From Streptomyces griseoluteus (lineage in GTDB: Bacteria; Actinomycetota; Actinomycetes; Streptomycetales; Streptomycetaceae): 50,780 nt of DNA. The notes beneath the pieces are model-generated. The model was given only the letters and a program-made list of their open reading frames with translations, did no database searches and had not been told where the DNA came from. The position numbers and the translations under genes were made by a program. The stretch covers positions 1-50,780 of the forward strand of contig JOBE01000051.1 in assembly GCA_000717735.1 (NCBI GenBank). Reading direction: 5' to 3'. Shown here piece by piece: positions 18,230 through 26,324 of this stretch (position 1 is the stretch's first letter; each line of letters begins with the position of its first letter).

Positions 18230-18929
18230 CTACGGGAGGTACTGCCCGCCGATGCCCTGGTGGTCGGCCTGTTCCGCGATGCTTCGGCGGGCCGCGTCGG
18301 GGAACTCCCGCTCGACCGACTCCCGCAGCAGGTCCATCTGCGTGCGCACGGAGGGGTGCTGCTGGGCAGGCAGGGCCTCCAGCAGCCCGTCGAGCATCGC
18401 GTGGAGCCTGCGGCAGATCTGCACGGACGAGCTGCCGTAGTCGCGGATCTCGCAGACGGCGAGCTGGAGGTGGTTGTCCCAGTCCCGCCCCGGAAGCACG
18501 AGCCGGGCGGTCCCGCTCGGATCGGCCAGGACGTAGCGACCGGGGAGGCGGATCCTGCCGACCATGTGCAGGAACCGTTCGACGTAATTGATCACCTGAA
18601 CCGCGGTGGTGGGGTCGTTCACCGCCGGGGACAGGGCCCTGATGGCGATGTCCACGAGGACCCTCAGCGCGAAGGCGGGGTCCTGTTCGATGGTGCGTTC
18701 GGCCCCCAGGGCGACGAGACCGGTCACCCGTTCCGGGTCGGGTCTCGACGTGCCCCCGTGGACCTCCACCAGCACCGCGCCGGGCGGGAGGAAGTCACCC
18801 GACCAGCCGTGTCAGGACGAAGACGCAGTCGTGGCGGGCCGCCTCTCCGAGGAGGCCCGGCGCGTCGAACGCCTGGACGGCTCCACCGCGCACGGTACGG
18901 ATGCGCATCACCGGACCGTCGGACGCTGT
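18230..18929 (-). pseudogene. DUF2254 membrane protein, C-terminal remnant with frameshift
   Basis: Two minus-strand frames together resemble the C-terminal half of DUF2254 proteins. The part from about 18929 to 18800 reads ...GGAVQAFDAPGLL... to TRLVG and then hits TGA. One base fewer in the GGG run (plus-strand CCC 18798-18800) would continue into GDFLPPGAVLVEVHGG and on through EQDPAFALRVLVDIAIRALSPAVNDPTTAVQ, the family's best-conserved segment, to the stop at 18230. The N-terminal membrane helices are missing: upstream of about 18928 the DNA codes for gluconokinase instead. The remnant is about 230 of roughly 430 residues. An open frame from GTG or ATG near 18775 could still make 181 residues. 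Confidence 0.7.
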
Positions 18930-19113
18930 CCGTGAGGGGGTGACCGGCGGCCATCCTGGCGCGGCCGGCCTCGGGGTGGAACTCGTCCGCGTCCCGGTAC
19001 TCCCAGCCCAGCCGCTCGGCGAGAAGCCGCCCCACCGTCGACTTGCCCGATCCGGCCACGCCGACGACGAGCACCATCCGCAGCGGTTCCCCCGCCGCTG
19101 ACTCGTGTGCCAC
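18928..19113 (-). pseudogene. Gluconokinase N-terminal fragment fused to foreign sequence
   Basis: The first 62 codons are a clear gluconokinase start: P-loop VVGVAGSGKST, then RLGWEYRDADEFHP and GHPLTD, the family's conserved segments. The usual continuation (a DRxPWL-type segment) is absent. The frame instead runs on out of phase through the DUF2254 remnant to a stop at 18724. Two thirds of the enzyme, including the remaining substrate-binding parts, are lost, so it should be inactive. The joint at about 18928 looks like a deletion removing the 3' end of this gene and the 5' end of the next. An assembly error is possible. Confidence 0.75.
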
Positions 19114-19131
19114 GGGTCCGATTGCCGGAGG

Positions 19132-19545
19132 TCAGTGCCTCGCGGGCCGTGGAGCGACGCACAGGCCCCAGATGATGAGCGCGTCGATGGCGATGAGCAA
19201 CAGCGCCCACCACGGCGTGTAGGGAAGCCACATGAAGTTGGCGATCATGCTGAGACCCGCCAGGCCCACGCCCACGGCCCGGGCCCACGTGGCGCCACTG
19301 AACAGGGCGGCGCCGGTGAGCGCGATCACGAGGCCCAGGACGAGATGGATCCAGCCCCAGCCGGTGAGGTCGAGCTCGTAGACGTAGTTGCGCGTGGCCA
19401 GGAACACATCGTCCTTGGCGATGGCCGAAATGCCTCCGAGCATCGTCATGACACCACTGAAGATCATGATGACGGCGGCGAACACCAGCCAACCGCTGCT
19501 GTGTGTCGTCTCCCGTCGACCGGGTGCGCTCGTGGGGGTCGTCAT
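19132..19545 (-). CDS. Small four-helix membrane protein (DUF7144 type)
   Basis: The 137-residue protein has a short polar start and four hydrophobic segments (about 20-40, 63-83, 88-105, 111-130). The phrases WGWIHLVLG and GATWARAVGV are typical of the DUF7144 family of actinobacterial membrane proteins with no known function. GGAGG about 8 bases before the ATG at 19545 sets the start, although the frame stays open for 3.7 kb upstream across the protease gene. It lies 18 bases ahead of the gluconokinase fragment and is divergent from the protease. Confidence 0.85.
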   Translation of the reverse strand: MTTPTSAPGRRETTHSSGWLVFAAVIMIFSGVMTMLGGISAIAKDDVFLATRNYVYELDLTGWGWIHLVLGLVIALTGAALFSGATWARAVGVGLAGLSMIANFMWLPYTPWWALLLIAIDALIIWGLCVAPRPARH

Positions 19546-19833
19546 GACAGGTTCCTCCGTCGTCTGCCCCGAGACGTCTTCGTCCGGTGGATCGGACACC
19601 TCCAATCTGACGCCCCTCGTCCGCCGACGCACGTCGGCAGGACGAGGGGACCGGTGTCGCCGCGACCTTCGGCGCGTGACGCTCCCGGCGCGAACGGGGC
19701 GCCGGACCCGAATCCGTCCCGGCGCCCTTCCGTCCGGAAACGCGAGGTTCACGGCTGGCAGACCTTTGCCATGGCGAGGACTTGCCGTCACGAGGTCTTC
19801 ACGACCGTGTTCACCGGTCGATAGACCCATGAC

Positions 19834-22800
19834 ATGTACTTCCCCACTCGACTTCCCGCCTCCCGGCGCGGGCGCCGACGGCTGGTCTCGGCGCTCACCG
19901 CCGTGCCCCTGCTGGCATCGGGCCTCGTCCTCGCGCAGCCACCGGCCCATGCCGCTCCGGCCAAGCCCGCCGTCCTCGCCAAGCCCTCGGCGACCCACGA
20001 GGTCACCCTGGTCACCGGCGACGTCGTCACGGTCACCACGGCGGCCGACGGCAAGCAGACTGCCGACGTCCGCAGACCGGACGGCGCCGTCGGCGGTGTC
20101 AAACTGCAGGAGATCAAGGGTGACCTGTTCGTCATCCCCGACGAAGCGGAGCCGCTGCTCGGAACGGACAAGCTGGACCGGCGGCTGTTCAACGTCACCG
20201 ACCTGATCGACATGGGCTACGACGACGCGAAGTCGCCCGCCGTCCCGCTGATCGCGACCTACACCCAGTCGAAGTCCCGCGCGGCCGTCGAGCCGACGGC
20301 CCCCCGGGGAAGCAAGCTGACCCGCAAGCTCCGGGCCATCGGCGGTGCCGCGCTCAGCAGCGAGAAGCGGCAGATCCGCACCTTCTGGAAGACCGTCGTG
20401 CCGCAAGGCGACGCGAAGTTGAACGCGGGCGTGGCGAAGCTCTGGCTCGACGGCCGAGTGAAGGCCGATCTGAAGGACAGCGTGCCGCTGATCGGCGCGT
20501 CCGAGGCGTGGGAAGCCGGCTACACCGGCCAGGGCGTCAAGGTCGCGGTGCTCGACACCGGCATCGACGCCGGTCACCCCGACTTCGCCGGCCTGATCGA
20601 CGGCACTACCAGCTTCGTGCCGGGGGAGGGCGTCACCGACGTCAACGGGCACGGCACGCACGTGGCCGGCACGATCGTCGGCTCGGGCGCCGCTTCCGGG
20701 GGAGAGAACAAGGGCGTCGCGCCCGGCGCCGACCTCTACGTCGGCAAGGTGCTCGGCGGCGCGGAAGGGTCCGGTCAGGACTCCTGGGTCATGGCCGGAA
20801 TGCAGTGGGCCGCCGAATCCGGTGCCGACATCGTCAACATGAGCCTCGGAGACTCCTACCCCACGGACGGCAGCGACCCGATGTCGCAGATGGTCGACGC
20901 GCTCTCCGCGCAGTACGGCACGCTGTTCGTCATAGCCGCCGGCAACGCGGGCCCGGAGAGCATCTCCGCGCCGGGCGCGGCCGCCGCGGCCCTGACCGTG
21001 GCGGCCACGGACAAGGAGGACCGGCTCGCGTCCTTCTCCAGCACCGGTCCGCTCGCCCACTCCGGTGGCATGAAGCCGGACATCGCGGCGCCGGGCGTGG
21101 ACATCACCGCGGCCCGCTCGCAGGAGATGACCGACGGCGGTGAAGGTCTCTACCGCACCATCAGCGGGACCTCGATGGCCACCCCGCACGTGGCCGGCGC
21201 GGCGGCGCTCCTGGCCCAGCGGCACCCGGACTGGACCGGAGCGCAGCTGAAGGAACACCTCACGAGCACCGCCAAGGGCCTCGGCGACGACTTCTCGCCG
21301 TACGAGGTCGGCACCGGCCGTCTCGACGTGGCCGCGGCCGTGCGCACCGAGGTCCGCGCCACCGGATCGCTCTTCTTCGGCAGCTACACGTGGCCGCACG
21401 AGCCGGGCGACGTCGCCGTCACGAAGGAGCTCACCCTCACCAACACCGGTTCCGCCGACATCACGCTGAAACTCGCGCTGACCGACACCGACGGGCCGTT
21501 CACGCTGGGAGCCACCGAGGTGACCGTCCCCGCGGGCGGCACCGCCGCGGTCCCCGTCACCGGTGACCCGCGGGCCGCCTCGGCAGGTCGGCACGCCGGC
21601 CACGTGATCGCCACCGACGCGGCCACCGGCCGTCCGGTGACCCGCACGTCCGTGGCGCTGCTCAAGGAGGAGGAGCGCTACAACCTGAACATCAAGCTGG
21701 TCGGCAAGGACGGCAAGCCCGCCTCCGGCTGGGTCGGCATCAACCTGGCCGGCGACCCCTGGCCGTGGAACGTCCACGTCGAGGGCTCGACCACGATGCG
21801 CATGGCACCCGGCCTGTACACCGTCGCGGGATACATCGACGTGCCGGGCGAGAAGGCCGACCGCTCGGGTGTCGCCGTGCTCGTCGACCCGGAGACCGTG
21901 CTCGAGGGCGGCTCCGCGGACGTCGTGCTCGACGCGAGCAAGGCGCGCCTGCTGCGGACCGAGGCGCCGCAGCGCACCGAGGACCGCCAGCGCAAGGTCG
22001 ACTTCAGCGTCCACTACGAGGGCTTCGACCCGTACATGGACTACCGCAGCGCGTACGTGCTGCCTCCGACGTACGACGACGTCTACGTCGCGCCGACGGA
22101 GCGGATGACGCGGGGCGACTTCACCCTGGTCACCCGCTGGCGCAAGGGCGAGCCACAGCTCGGCCTGAGCACGGCGGACGGCCGGCTTCGGTTCGAGACA
22201 CGGGTGCAGGCGGGCAGCGCCCTGGGCACGGCCACGGACACGCTGCGCGCCGTCCACGCCGGTGACGGCGCGGCTGCCGCGTACGAGAAGGTCGACGCCA
22301 AGGGCAGGGTCGTCGTCGTCGAGCGCAGCGACGAGGTCTCGCCGCAGGAGCGCGCCGAGGCCGCGGCCGCGGCCGGGGCGAAGGCGCTGATCGTGGTCAA
22401 CGACGGTGTCGGTGCCCTGGTGGAGTACGTCGGCGAGTCGGCGATCCCGGTCGCCGGCGTGCACCGCGACGCCGGCCGGGCGCTCCTCGCGCTGGCCAGG
22501 ACCGGCAGAGCCACGCTGACGGTGAAGCAGACCGAGTACACGCCGTTCGTCTACGACCTGACCCGGGACTACCCCGGTCAGGTGCCGGACCGGGCTCTGG
22601 TCTACAAGCCCACCCAGGCCGACCTCGCACGGATCGACGCCCGCTACTACGCGGCGGCCGGCGGCCGGCATGCGGAGGGCTACCGATCCGACTTCACCCT
22701 CAGCCCGTCCTTCAACATCCCCGAGTCCGAGTGGCACCCCGGCACCCGCACCGAGTGGGTGACCCCGGGCCAGGTCTGGAGGGAGTTCCACACGCAGGGC

Positions 22801-23568
22801 GTCGACGGACCCTTGCCGTGGGCGATGGTGTCGGGCGACAACACGTACGCCAAGGGCAGCACCACCCGGCTCGACTGGTTCGCCCCGGCGACCCGGCCCG
22901 GCCAGAGCGAGTCCTTCGGCGTGTACAACTCCCGCTGGCAGAACTACATGACCTGGAACGTGCAGGCCTGGGCCTCCGCCAGCGACACCATGCGTCTCGG
23001 CGGCTACCTGCCATGGGGTGAGACACCGTCCCACCTGCAGGTCTTCCAGGGCGACACGCTGATCCACGACAACCCCGTCAGCGGCGACATGCAGTGGGTG
23101 GAGGTGCCGGCCGGCACCCTGCCGTACCGCACCGTCCTCGACGTCGAGCGGCCCGGCGACGTCTTCCGGCTGTCGACACGCACCCACACCGAATGGACCT
23201 TCATGTCGGGCACCGTCGACTCGGACTTCTTCGAACGCTTCTCGGTGCTGAACCTGGACTACGAGCTGGAGACGGACCTGCACGGCGACGTCAAGGCCAA
23301 CGCCGTCCAGCGGATCGCGCTCAAGCCGGTATCCATGGACGGTGGCACCGTGCCCGGCAAGGTCACCACGGTGACGCTGGACGTCTCGTACGACGACGGC
23401 GCCACCTGGCAGAAGGTGACCCTGACCAAGGGCACGGGCGGCTCCTGGACGGGCTCGTTCCGGACGGCCAGGGAGCGCGGCGGCTTCGTCTCACTGCGCG
23501 CGAGCGCCGGGACGGACAGCGGCTTCGGCGTCAAGAACGAGATCATCGGGGCGTACGGCCTGCGATGA
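19834..23568 (+). CDS. Large secreted subtilisin-like serine protease (S8)
   Basis: The 1244-residue protein has a signal peptide (to about 40, AHA), a propeptide (about 50-215), and an S8 catalytic domain with D241 (AVLDTGID), H273 (NGHGTHVAGT), oxyanion N371 (AAGNAG) and S447 (SGTSMATPHVAG). Beyond about 510 come beta-rich domains, and near 820-890 a protease-associated-like segment (AKALIVVNDGVG...). The long C-terminal part has no recognised enzyme domain. It is far longer than simple subtilisins (about 380) and fits the 1,100-1,250 residue Streptomyces S8 group. No clear ribosome-binding site precedes the ATG at 19834, so the message may be leaderless or the start slightly different. A terminator follows at 23580. 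Confidence 0.95.
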   Translation: MYFPTRLPASRRGRRRLVSALTAVPLLASGLVLAQPPAHAAPAKPAVLAKPSATHEVTLVTGDVVTVTTAADGKQTADVRRPDGAVGGVKLQEIKGDLFVIPDEAEPLLGTDKLDRRLFNVTDLIDMGYDDAKSPAVPLIATYTQSKSRAAVEPTAPRGSKLTRKLRAIGGAALSSEKRQIRTFWKTVVPQGDAKLNAGVAKLWLDGRVKADLKDSVPLIGASEAWEAGYTGQGVKVAVLDTGIDAGHPDFAGLIDGTTSFVPGEGVTDVNGHGTHVAGTIVGSGAASGGENKGVAPGADLYVGKVLGGAEGSGQDSWVMAGMQWAAESGADIVNMSLGDSYPTDGSDPMSQMVDALSAQYGTLFVIAAGNAGPESISAPGAAAAALTVAATDKEDRLASFSSTGPLAHSGGMKPDIAAPGVDITAARSQEMTDGGEGLYRTISGTSMATPHVAGAAALLAQRHPDWTGAQLKEHLTSTAKGLGDDFSPYEVGTGRLDVAAAVRTEVRATGSLFFGSYTWPHEPGDVAVTKELTLTNTGSADITLKLALTDTDGPFTLGATEVTVPAGGTAAVPVTGDPRAASAGRHAGHVIATDAATGRPVTRTSVALLKEEERYNLNIKLVGKDGKPASGWVGINLAGDPWPWNVHVEGSTTMRMAPGLYTVAGYIDVPGEKADRSGVAVLVDPETVLEGGSADVVLDASKARLLRTEAPQRTEDRQRKVDFSVHYEGFDPYMDYRSAYVLPPTYDDVYVAPTERMTRGDFTLVTRWRKGEPQLGLSTADGRLRFETRVQAGSALGTATDTLRAVHAGDGAAAAYEKVDAKGRVVVVERSDEVSPQERAEAAAAAGAKALIVVNDGVGALVEYVGESAIPVAGVHRDAGRALLALARTGRATLTVKQTEYTPFVYDLTRDYPGQVPDRALVYKPTQADLARIDARYYAAAGGRHAEGYRSDFTLSPSFNIPESEWHPGTRTEWVTPGQVWREFHTQGVDGPLPWAMVSGDNTYAKGSTTRLDWFAPATRPGQSESFGVYNSRWQNYMTWNVQAWASASDTMRLGGYLPWGETPSHLQVFQGDTLIHDNPVSGDMQWVEVPAGTLPYRTVLDVERPGDVFRLSTRTHTEWTFMSGTVDSDFFERFSVLNLDYELETDLHGDVKANAVQRIALKPVSMDGGTVPGKVTTVTLDVSYDDGATWQKVTLTKGTGGSWTGSFRTARERGGFVSLRASAGTDSGFGVKNEIIGAYGLR

Positions 23569-23579
23569 GCCGCACGGCC

Positions 23580-23609
23580 GGGCCCCGGGGAGGCGACTTC
23601 CCGGGGCCC
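23580..23609 (+). terminator. Terminator after the S8 protease
   Basis: Positions 23580-23589 (GGGCCCCGGG) pair perfectly with 23600-23609 around a 10-base loop, 11 bases after the stop codon, and are followed by a short pyrimidine run. Confidence 0.85.
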
Positions 23610-23705
23610 TTCTCCCCGCACCCGCTCCCAGCAGGGGCTTTTCACGGTCTGCCGCCATGGCGCATACTCTCCCCGCTGCGGCAAGCGGAAGAGAGTCGAT
23701 CGCCG

Positions 23706-24716
23706 ATGCTGGATGCTCTGGGTCTCGAACCCGATGACGAGCGCGTCTACAGGGCGCTGGTCGGAAGGCCGCAGACCACCGCGGTCCTCCTCTCGGACCT
23801 GCTCGCCCTGTCCCACGCCCACGTCGACAAGGCCCTGTCACGCCTCGTCGAGTGGGGGCTGGCGACGATGTCGGCGGACGCCCGGTTCACCGCCGCGCCG
23901 CCGGCCGTGGCACTCGGCGCTCTCATCGGCCGGCGCCGGGACGAACTGCGTACGGCCGAGCAGGCACTGGTGACCTTCGCGGAGGAACACCGGGCCGCGA
24001 TGACCGGCAACAGCATCACCGACCTGATCGAGGTCGTCACGGGCGTCGACGCCATCCGTCACCGCTTCCTCCAGGTGCAGCAGGCGGCCCGGACACAGGT
24101 CCGCTCCTTCATCACCGCACCCTTCGTCGCCCTGCCGCCCGACGAGAACACGGCCGAGCCCGTGGCCCTCGACCGCGGAGTGCGCTTCCGAGCCGTACTG
24201 GACCGCGAGGTGCTGGCCGAGCCGGGCATCGTCCGCGACGCCGTCGACTCCCTGCGCAACGGCGTGCAGCTGCGGGTCGCGGACCACGTGCCGATGAAAC
24301 TCGTGCTGGCCGACGCCCATCTCGGACTGGTCCCGCTCGCCGTCACACCGGCCGGAGAACACGGCGCCGTGCTGCTGCACCGCAGTGGCCTTCTGGACGC
24401 GCTGGACGCGCTGTTCGAAGCGGTGTGGCGCACGGCCCACCCGCTCAGCCTGTCGGACACGGGAGGCGGATCCGAAGCGACCGTCGAAGTCGCTCCCGAA
24501 GGTCCGACCGAACTCGACCGCAGGATCCTCGCGCTGCTCCTGGCCGGCCTCACGGACCTGACGGCGGCGACCCAACTCGGTCTGTCACCGCGCACCCTGC
24601 ACCGACGCCTGCGCCACCTCATGGACCTGGCAGGGGTCAGGACCAGGATGCAGCTGGGCGCCCACGCCGTACGGAACGGCTGGGCGGAACCCTGCGAGTC
24701 CGGTCCCGGACGGTGA
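23706..24716 (+). CDS. TrmB/LuxR-like transcriptional regulator
   Basis: The 336-residue protein has an N-terminal winged-helix segment of TrmB type (residues about 1-60: DDERVYRALVGRPQTTAVLLSDL then SRLVEWGL). A middle ligand-binding-like region follows. The C-terminal HTH is of LuxR type (about 275-325: LLLAGLTDLTAATQLGLSPRTLHRRLRHLM). This architecture is common in streptomycete regulators that often sit beside secreted protease genes. Control of the upstream protease is possible but not shown. The ATG at 23706 is chosen where domain similarity starts; the frame is open further upstream without coding character. Confidence 0.85.
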   Translation: MLDALGLEPDDERVYRALVGRPQTTAVLLSDLLALSHAHVDKALSRLVEWGLATMSADARFTAAPPAVALGALIGRRRDELRTAEQALVTFAEEHRAAMTGNSITDLIEVVTGVDAIRHRFLQVQQAARTQVRSFITAPFVALPPDENTAEPVALDRGVRFRAVLDREVLAEPGIVRDAVDSLRNGVQLRVADHVPMKLVLADAHLGLVPLAVTPAGEHGAVLLHRSGLLDALDALFEAVWRTAHPLSLSDTGGGSEATVEVAPEGPTELDRRILALLLAGLTDLTAATQLGLSPRTLHRRLRHLMDLAGVRTRMQLGAHAVRNGWAEPCESGPGR

Positions 24717-24731
24717 GCCCCCGGTGACCGA

Positions 24732-24765
24732 AACGGCCCGTCGTCCCTGCGGACGACGGGCCGTT
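24732..24765. terminator. Bidirectional terminator between convergent genes
   Basis: A perfect 15-bp stem (24732-24746 with 24751-24765) and a CTGC loop lie between the regulator and the acyl-CoA ligase, which converge here. Confidence 0.92.
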
Positions 24766-24788
24766 GAGCCGACTGCGGAGGCCCCCGG

Positions 24789-26273
24789 TCAGGGACGGGT
24801 GGCCGCGATCTCCCGCTTGAGGATCTTGCCGGTGGCGCCCTTGGGCAGGGTGCCGACGATCCAGACCACTCGGGGGTACTTGTAGGCGGCGACCTGGCCG
24901 CGTACGAACTCCCGCAGCTCCTCGGGGGTCGCCTCGGCGCCGGGACGCAGCGCGACGACGGCGGCGACCTCTTCGCCGAGCGCGTCGTCGGGCAGCCCGA
25001 TCACGGCGGCCTCGGCGACGGCCGGGTGCTCGTACAGGACCTCCTCGATCTCCCGGGGGTAGACGTTGTAGCCGCCGCGGATCACGAGGTCCTTCTTGCG
25101 GTCGACGATGGAGTAGTAGCCGTCCTCGTCGACGCGGGCCAGGTCGCCCGTGTGCAGCCAGCCGTCCTTCACCGTCTCGGCGGTGGCCTCCGGCAGGCCC
25201 CAGTACCCCTTCATGACGTTGTGCCCGCGCACGCACAGCTCGCCGATCCCGTCGACGACGTCCGCCAGCCGCAGCTCGACGCCCTCGATCGGCGTGCCGA
25301 CCGTCCCGGCCTTGCGCGGCCGGTCCGGGTGGTTGAAGGAGGCGACGGGAGACGTCTCGGACATGCCGAAGCCCTCCAGGAGCAGGCAGTCGAAGGCCTT
25401 CTCGAAGCCGTGCAGGACCTCGACGGGCAGCGAGGCGCCGCCGGACACGCACATGCGCAGGGTGGAGACGTCGTAGGCGTCGGGCTCCTGGGCGTGGGTG
25501 CCGAGCAGGGCCGCGTACATCGTCGGCACGCCCGCGAGCATGGTGACCCGGCGCTCCTGGATGGTCCGCAGCGCGTGCGCGGGCTCGAAGCGGGGGAGCA
25601 GGGTGAGGCGGGCGCCGACGGTGACGGTGGTGTTCATCGCCACGACCAGGCCGAAGGTGTGGAACAGCGGCAGACAGCCCAGCATGTTGTCCGCCGGCGT
25701 GAGGCCGAACAGCGACCGGGCGGCTATCTCGGAGTTGCGGCCGAGGTTGGTGTGGGTGAGCTCGGCGCCCTTGGGGAGGCCGGTGGTGCCGGAGGTGTAG
25801 AGGATGACGGCCGTGTCCTCGCCGGCGCCGACCGAGGCGATGACGGGCACGGTGTGGTCGGCGAGCAGCCCGGTGAGCGAGCCGGCCCCGATCGGGACCA
25901 CCGCGACCTGCGAGCCCGCGGCGCTGCGGCCCGCGTCCACCTCCTCGACGAGCGACTCGTGGGCGAACAACAGCACCGCGCCCGAGTCCCTGAGGTAGTG
26001 GGCGATCTCGCGGGCCTTCAACAGCGGGTTCATCGGCACGACGACGGCGCCGGCGCGCAGCGCGCCGTAGAAGAGGGCGGGGAACTCCAGCAGGTTGGGC
26101 AGCATGAGGCCGACCCGGTCGCCGGGCACGACGCCGCGCGCGGCGAGGAACGCGGCCACCCTGCCCGCGAGTTCGTCAAGTGCCGCGTACGTCAGCGACG
26201 TGTCGCCGAGTTCGACGGCGATGCTCGGGCCGTGCTGGGCCGCACTGTTGCCGAGGAGTTCGGAGAGGTTCAT
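24789..26273 (-). CDS. Acyl-CoA synthetase (AMP-forming, class I ligase)
   Basis: The 494-residue protein has the AMP-binding signature YTSGTTGLPKGAELTH (about 158-173), the GFGMSETSP motif, and the hinge and C-terminal motifs DGWLHTGDLA, YYSIVDRKKDLVIRGGYNVYP and GATGKILKREI with the catalytic lysine. It activates a carboxylic acid, probably a fatty or aromatic acid, to its CoA ester. The family's usual length is about 500 residues, so it is complete. It starts 51 bases after the aldehyde dehydrogenase stop. The pair could turn an aldehyde into an acyl-CoA, but substrate identity is not visible. Confidence 0.92.
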   Translation of the reverse strand: MNLSELLGNSAAQHGPSIAVELGDTSLTYAALDELAGRVAAFLAARGVVPGDRVGLMLPNLLEFPALFYGALRAGAVVVPMNPLLKAREIAHYLRDSGAVLLFAHESLVEEVDAGRSAAGSQVAVVPIGAGSLTGLLADHTVPVIASVGAGEDTAVILYTSGTTGLPKGAELTHTNLGRNSEIAARSLFGLTPADNMLGCLPLFHTFGLVVAMNTTVTVGARLTLLPRFEPAHALRTIQERRVTMLAGVPTMYAALLGTHAQEPDAYDVSTLRMCVSGGASLPVEVLHGFEKAFDCLLLEGFGMSETSPVASFNHPDRPRKAGTVGTPIEGVELRLADVVDGIGELCVRGHNVMKGYWGLPEATAETVKDGWLHTGDLARVDEDGYYSIVDRKKDLVIRGGYNVYPREIEEVLYEHPAVAEAAVIGLPDDALGEEVAAVVALRPGAEATPEELREFVRGQVAAYKYPRVVWIVGTLPKGATGKILKREIAATRP

Positions 26274-26324
26274 GAGGGCGTCCTTCTGAGGGGTGGGTCG
26301 GAGGGAAGGGGCGGCCGACGCGCT

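Noticed and set aside
19546..23283. A minus-strand frame open for more than 3.7 kb opposite the S8 protease
   Set aside because: It mirrors the codon phase of the protease gene, has Val/Arg/Gly-rich low-complexity composition, and only its last 137 codons (19132-19545) form a real protein with a binding site.
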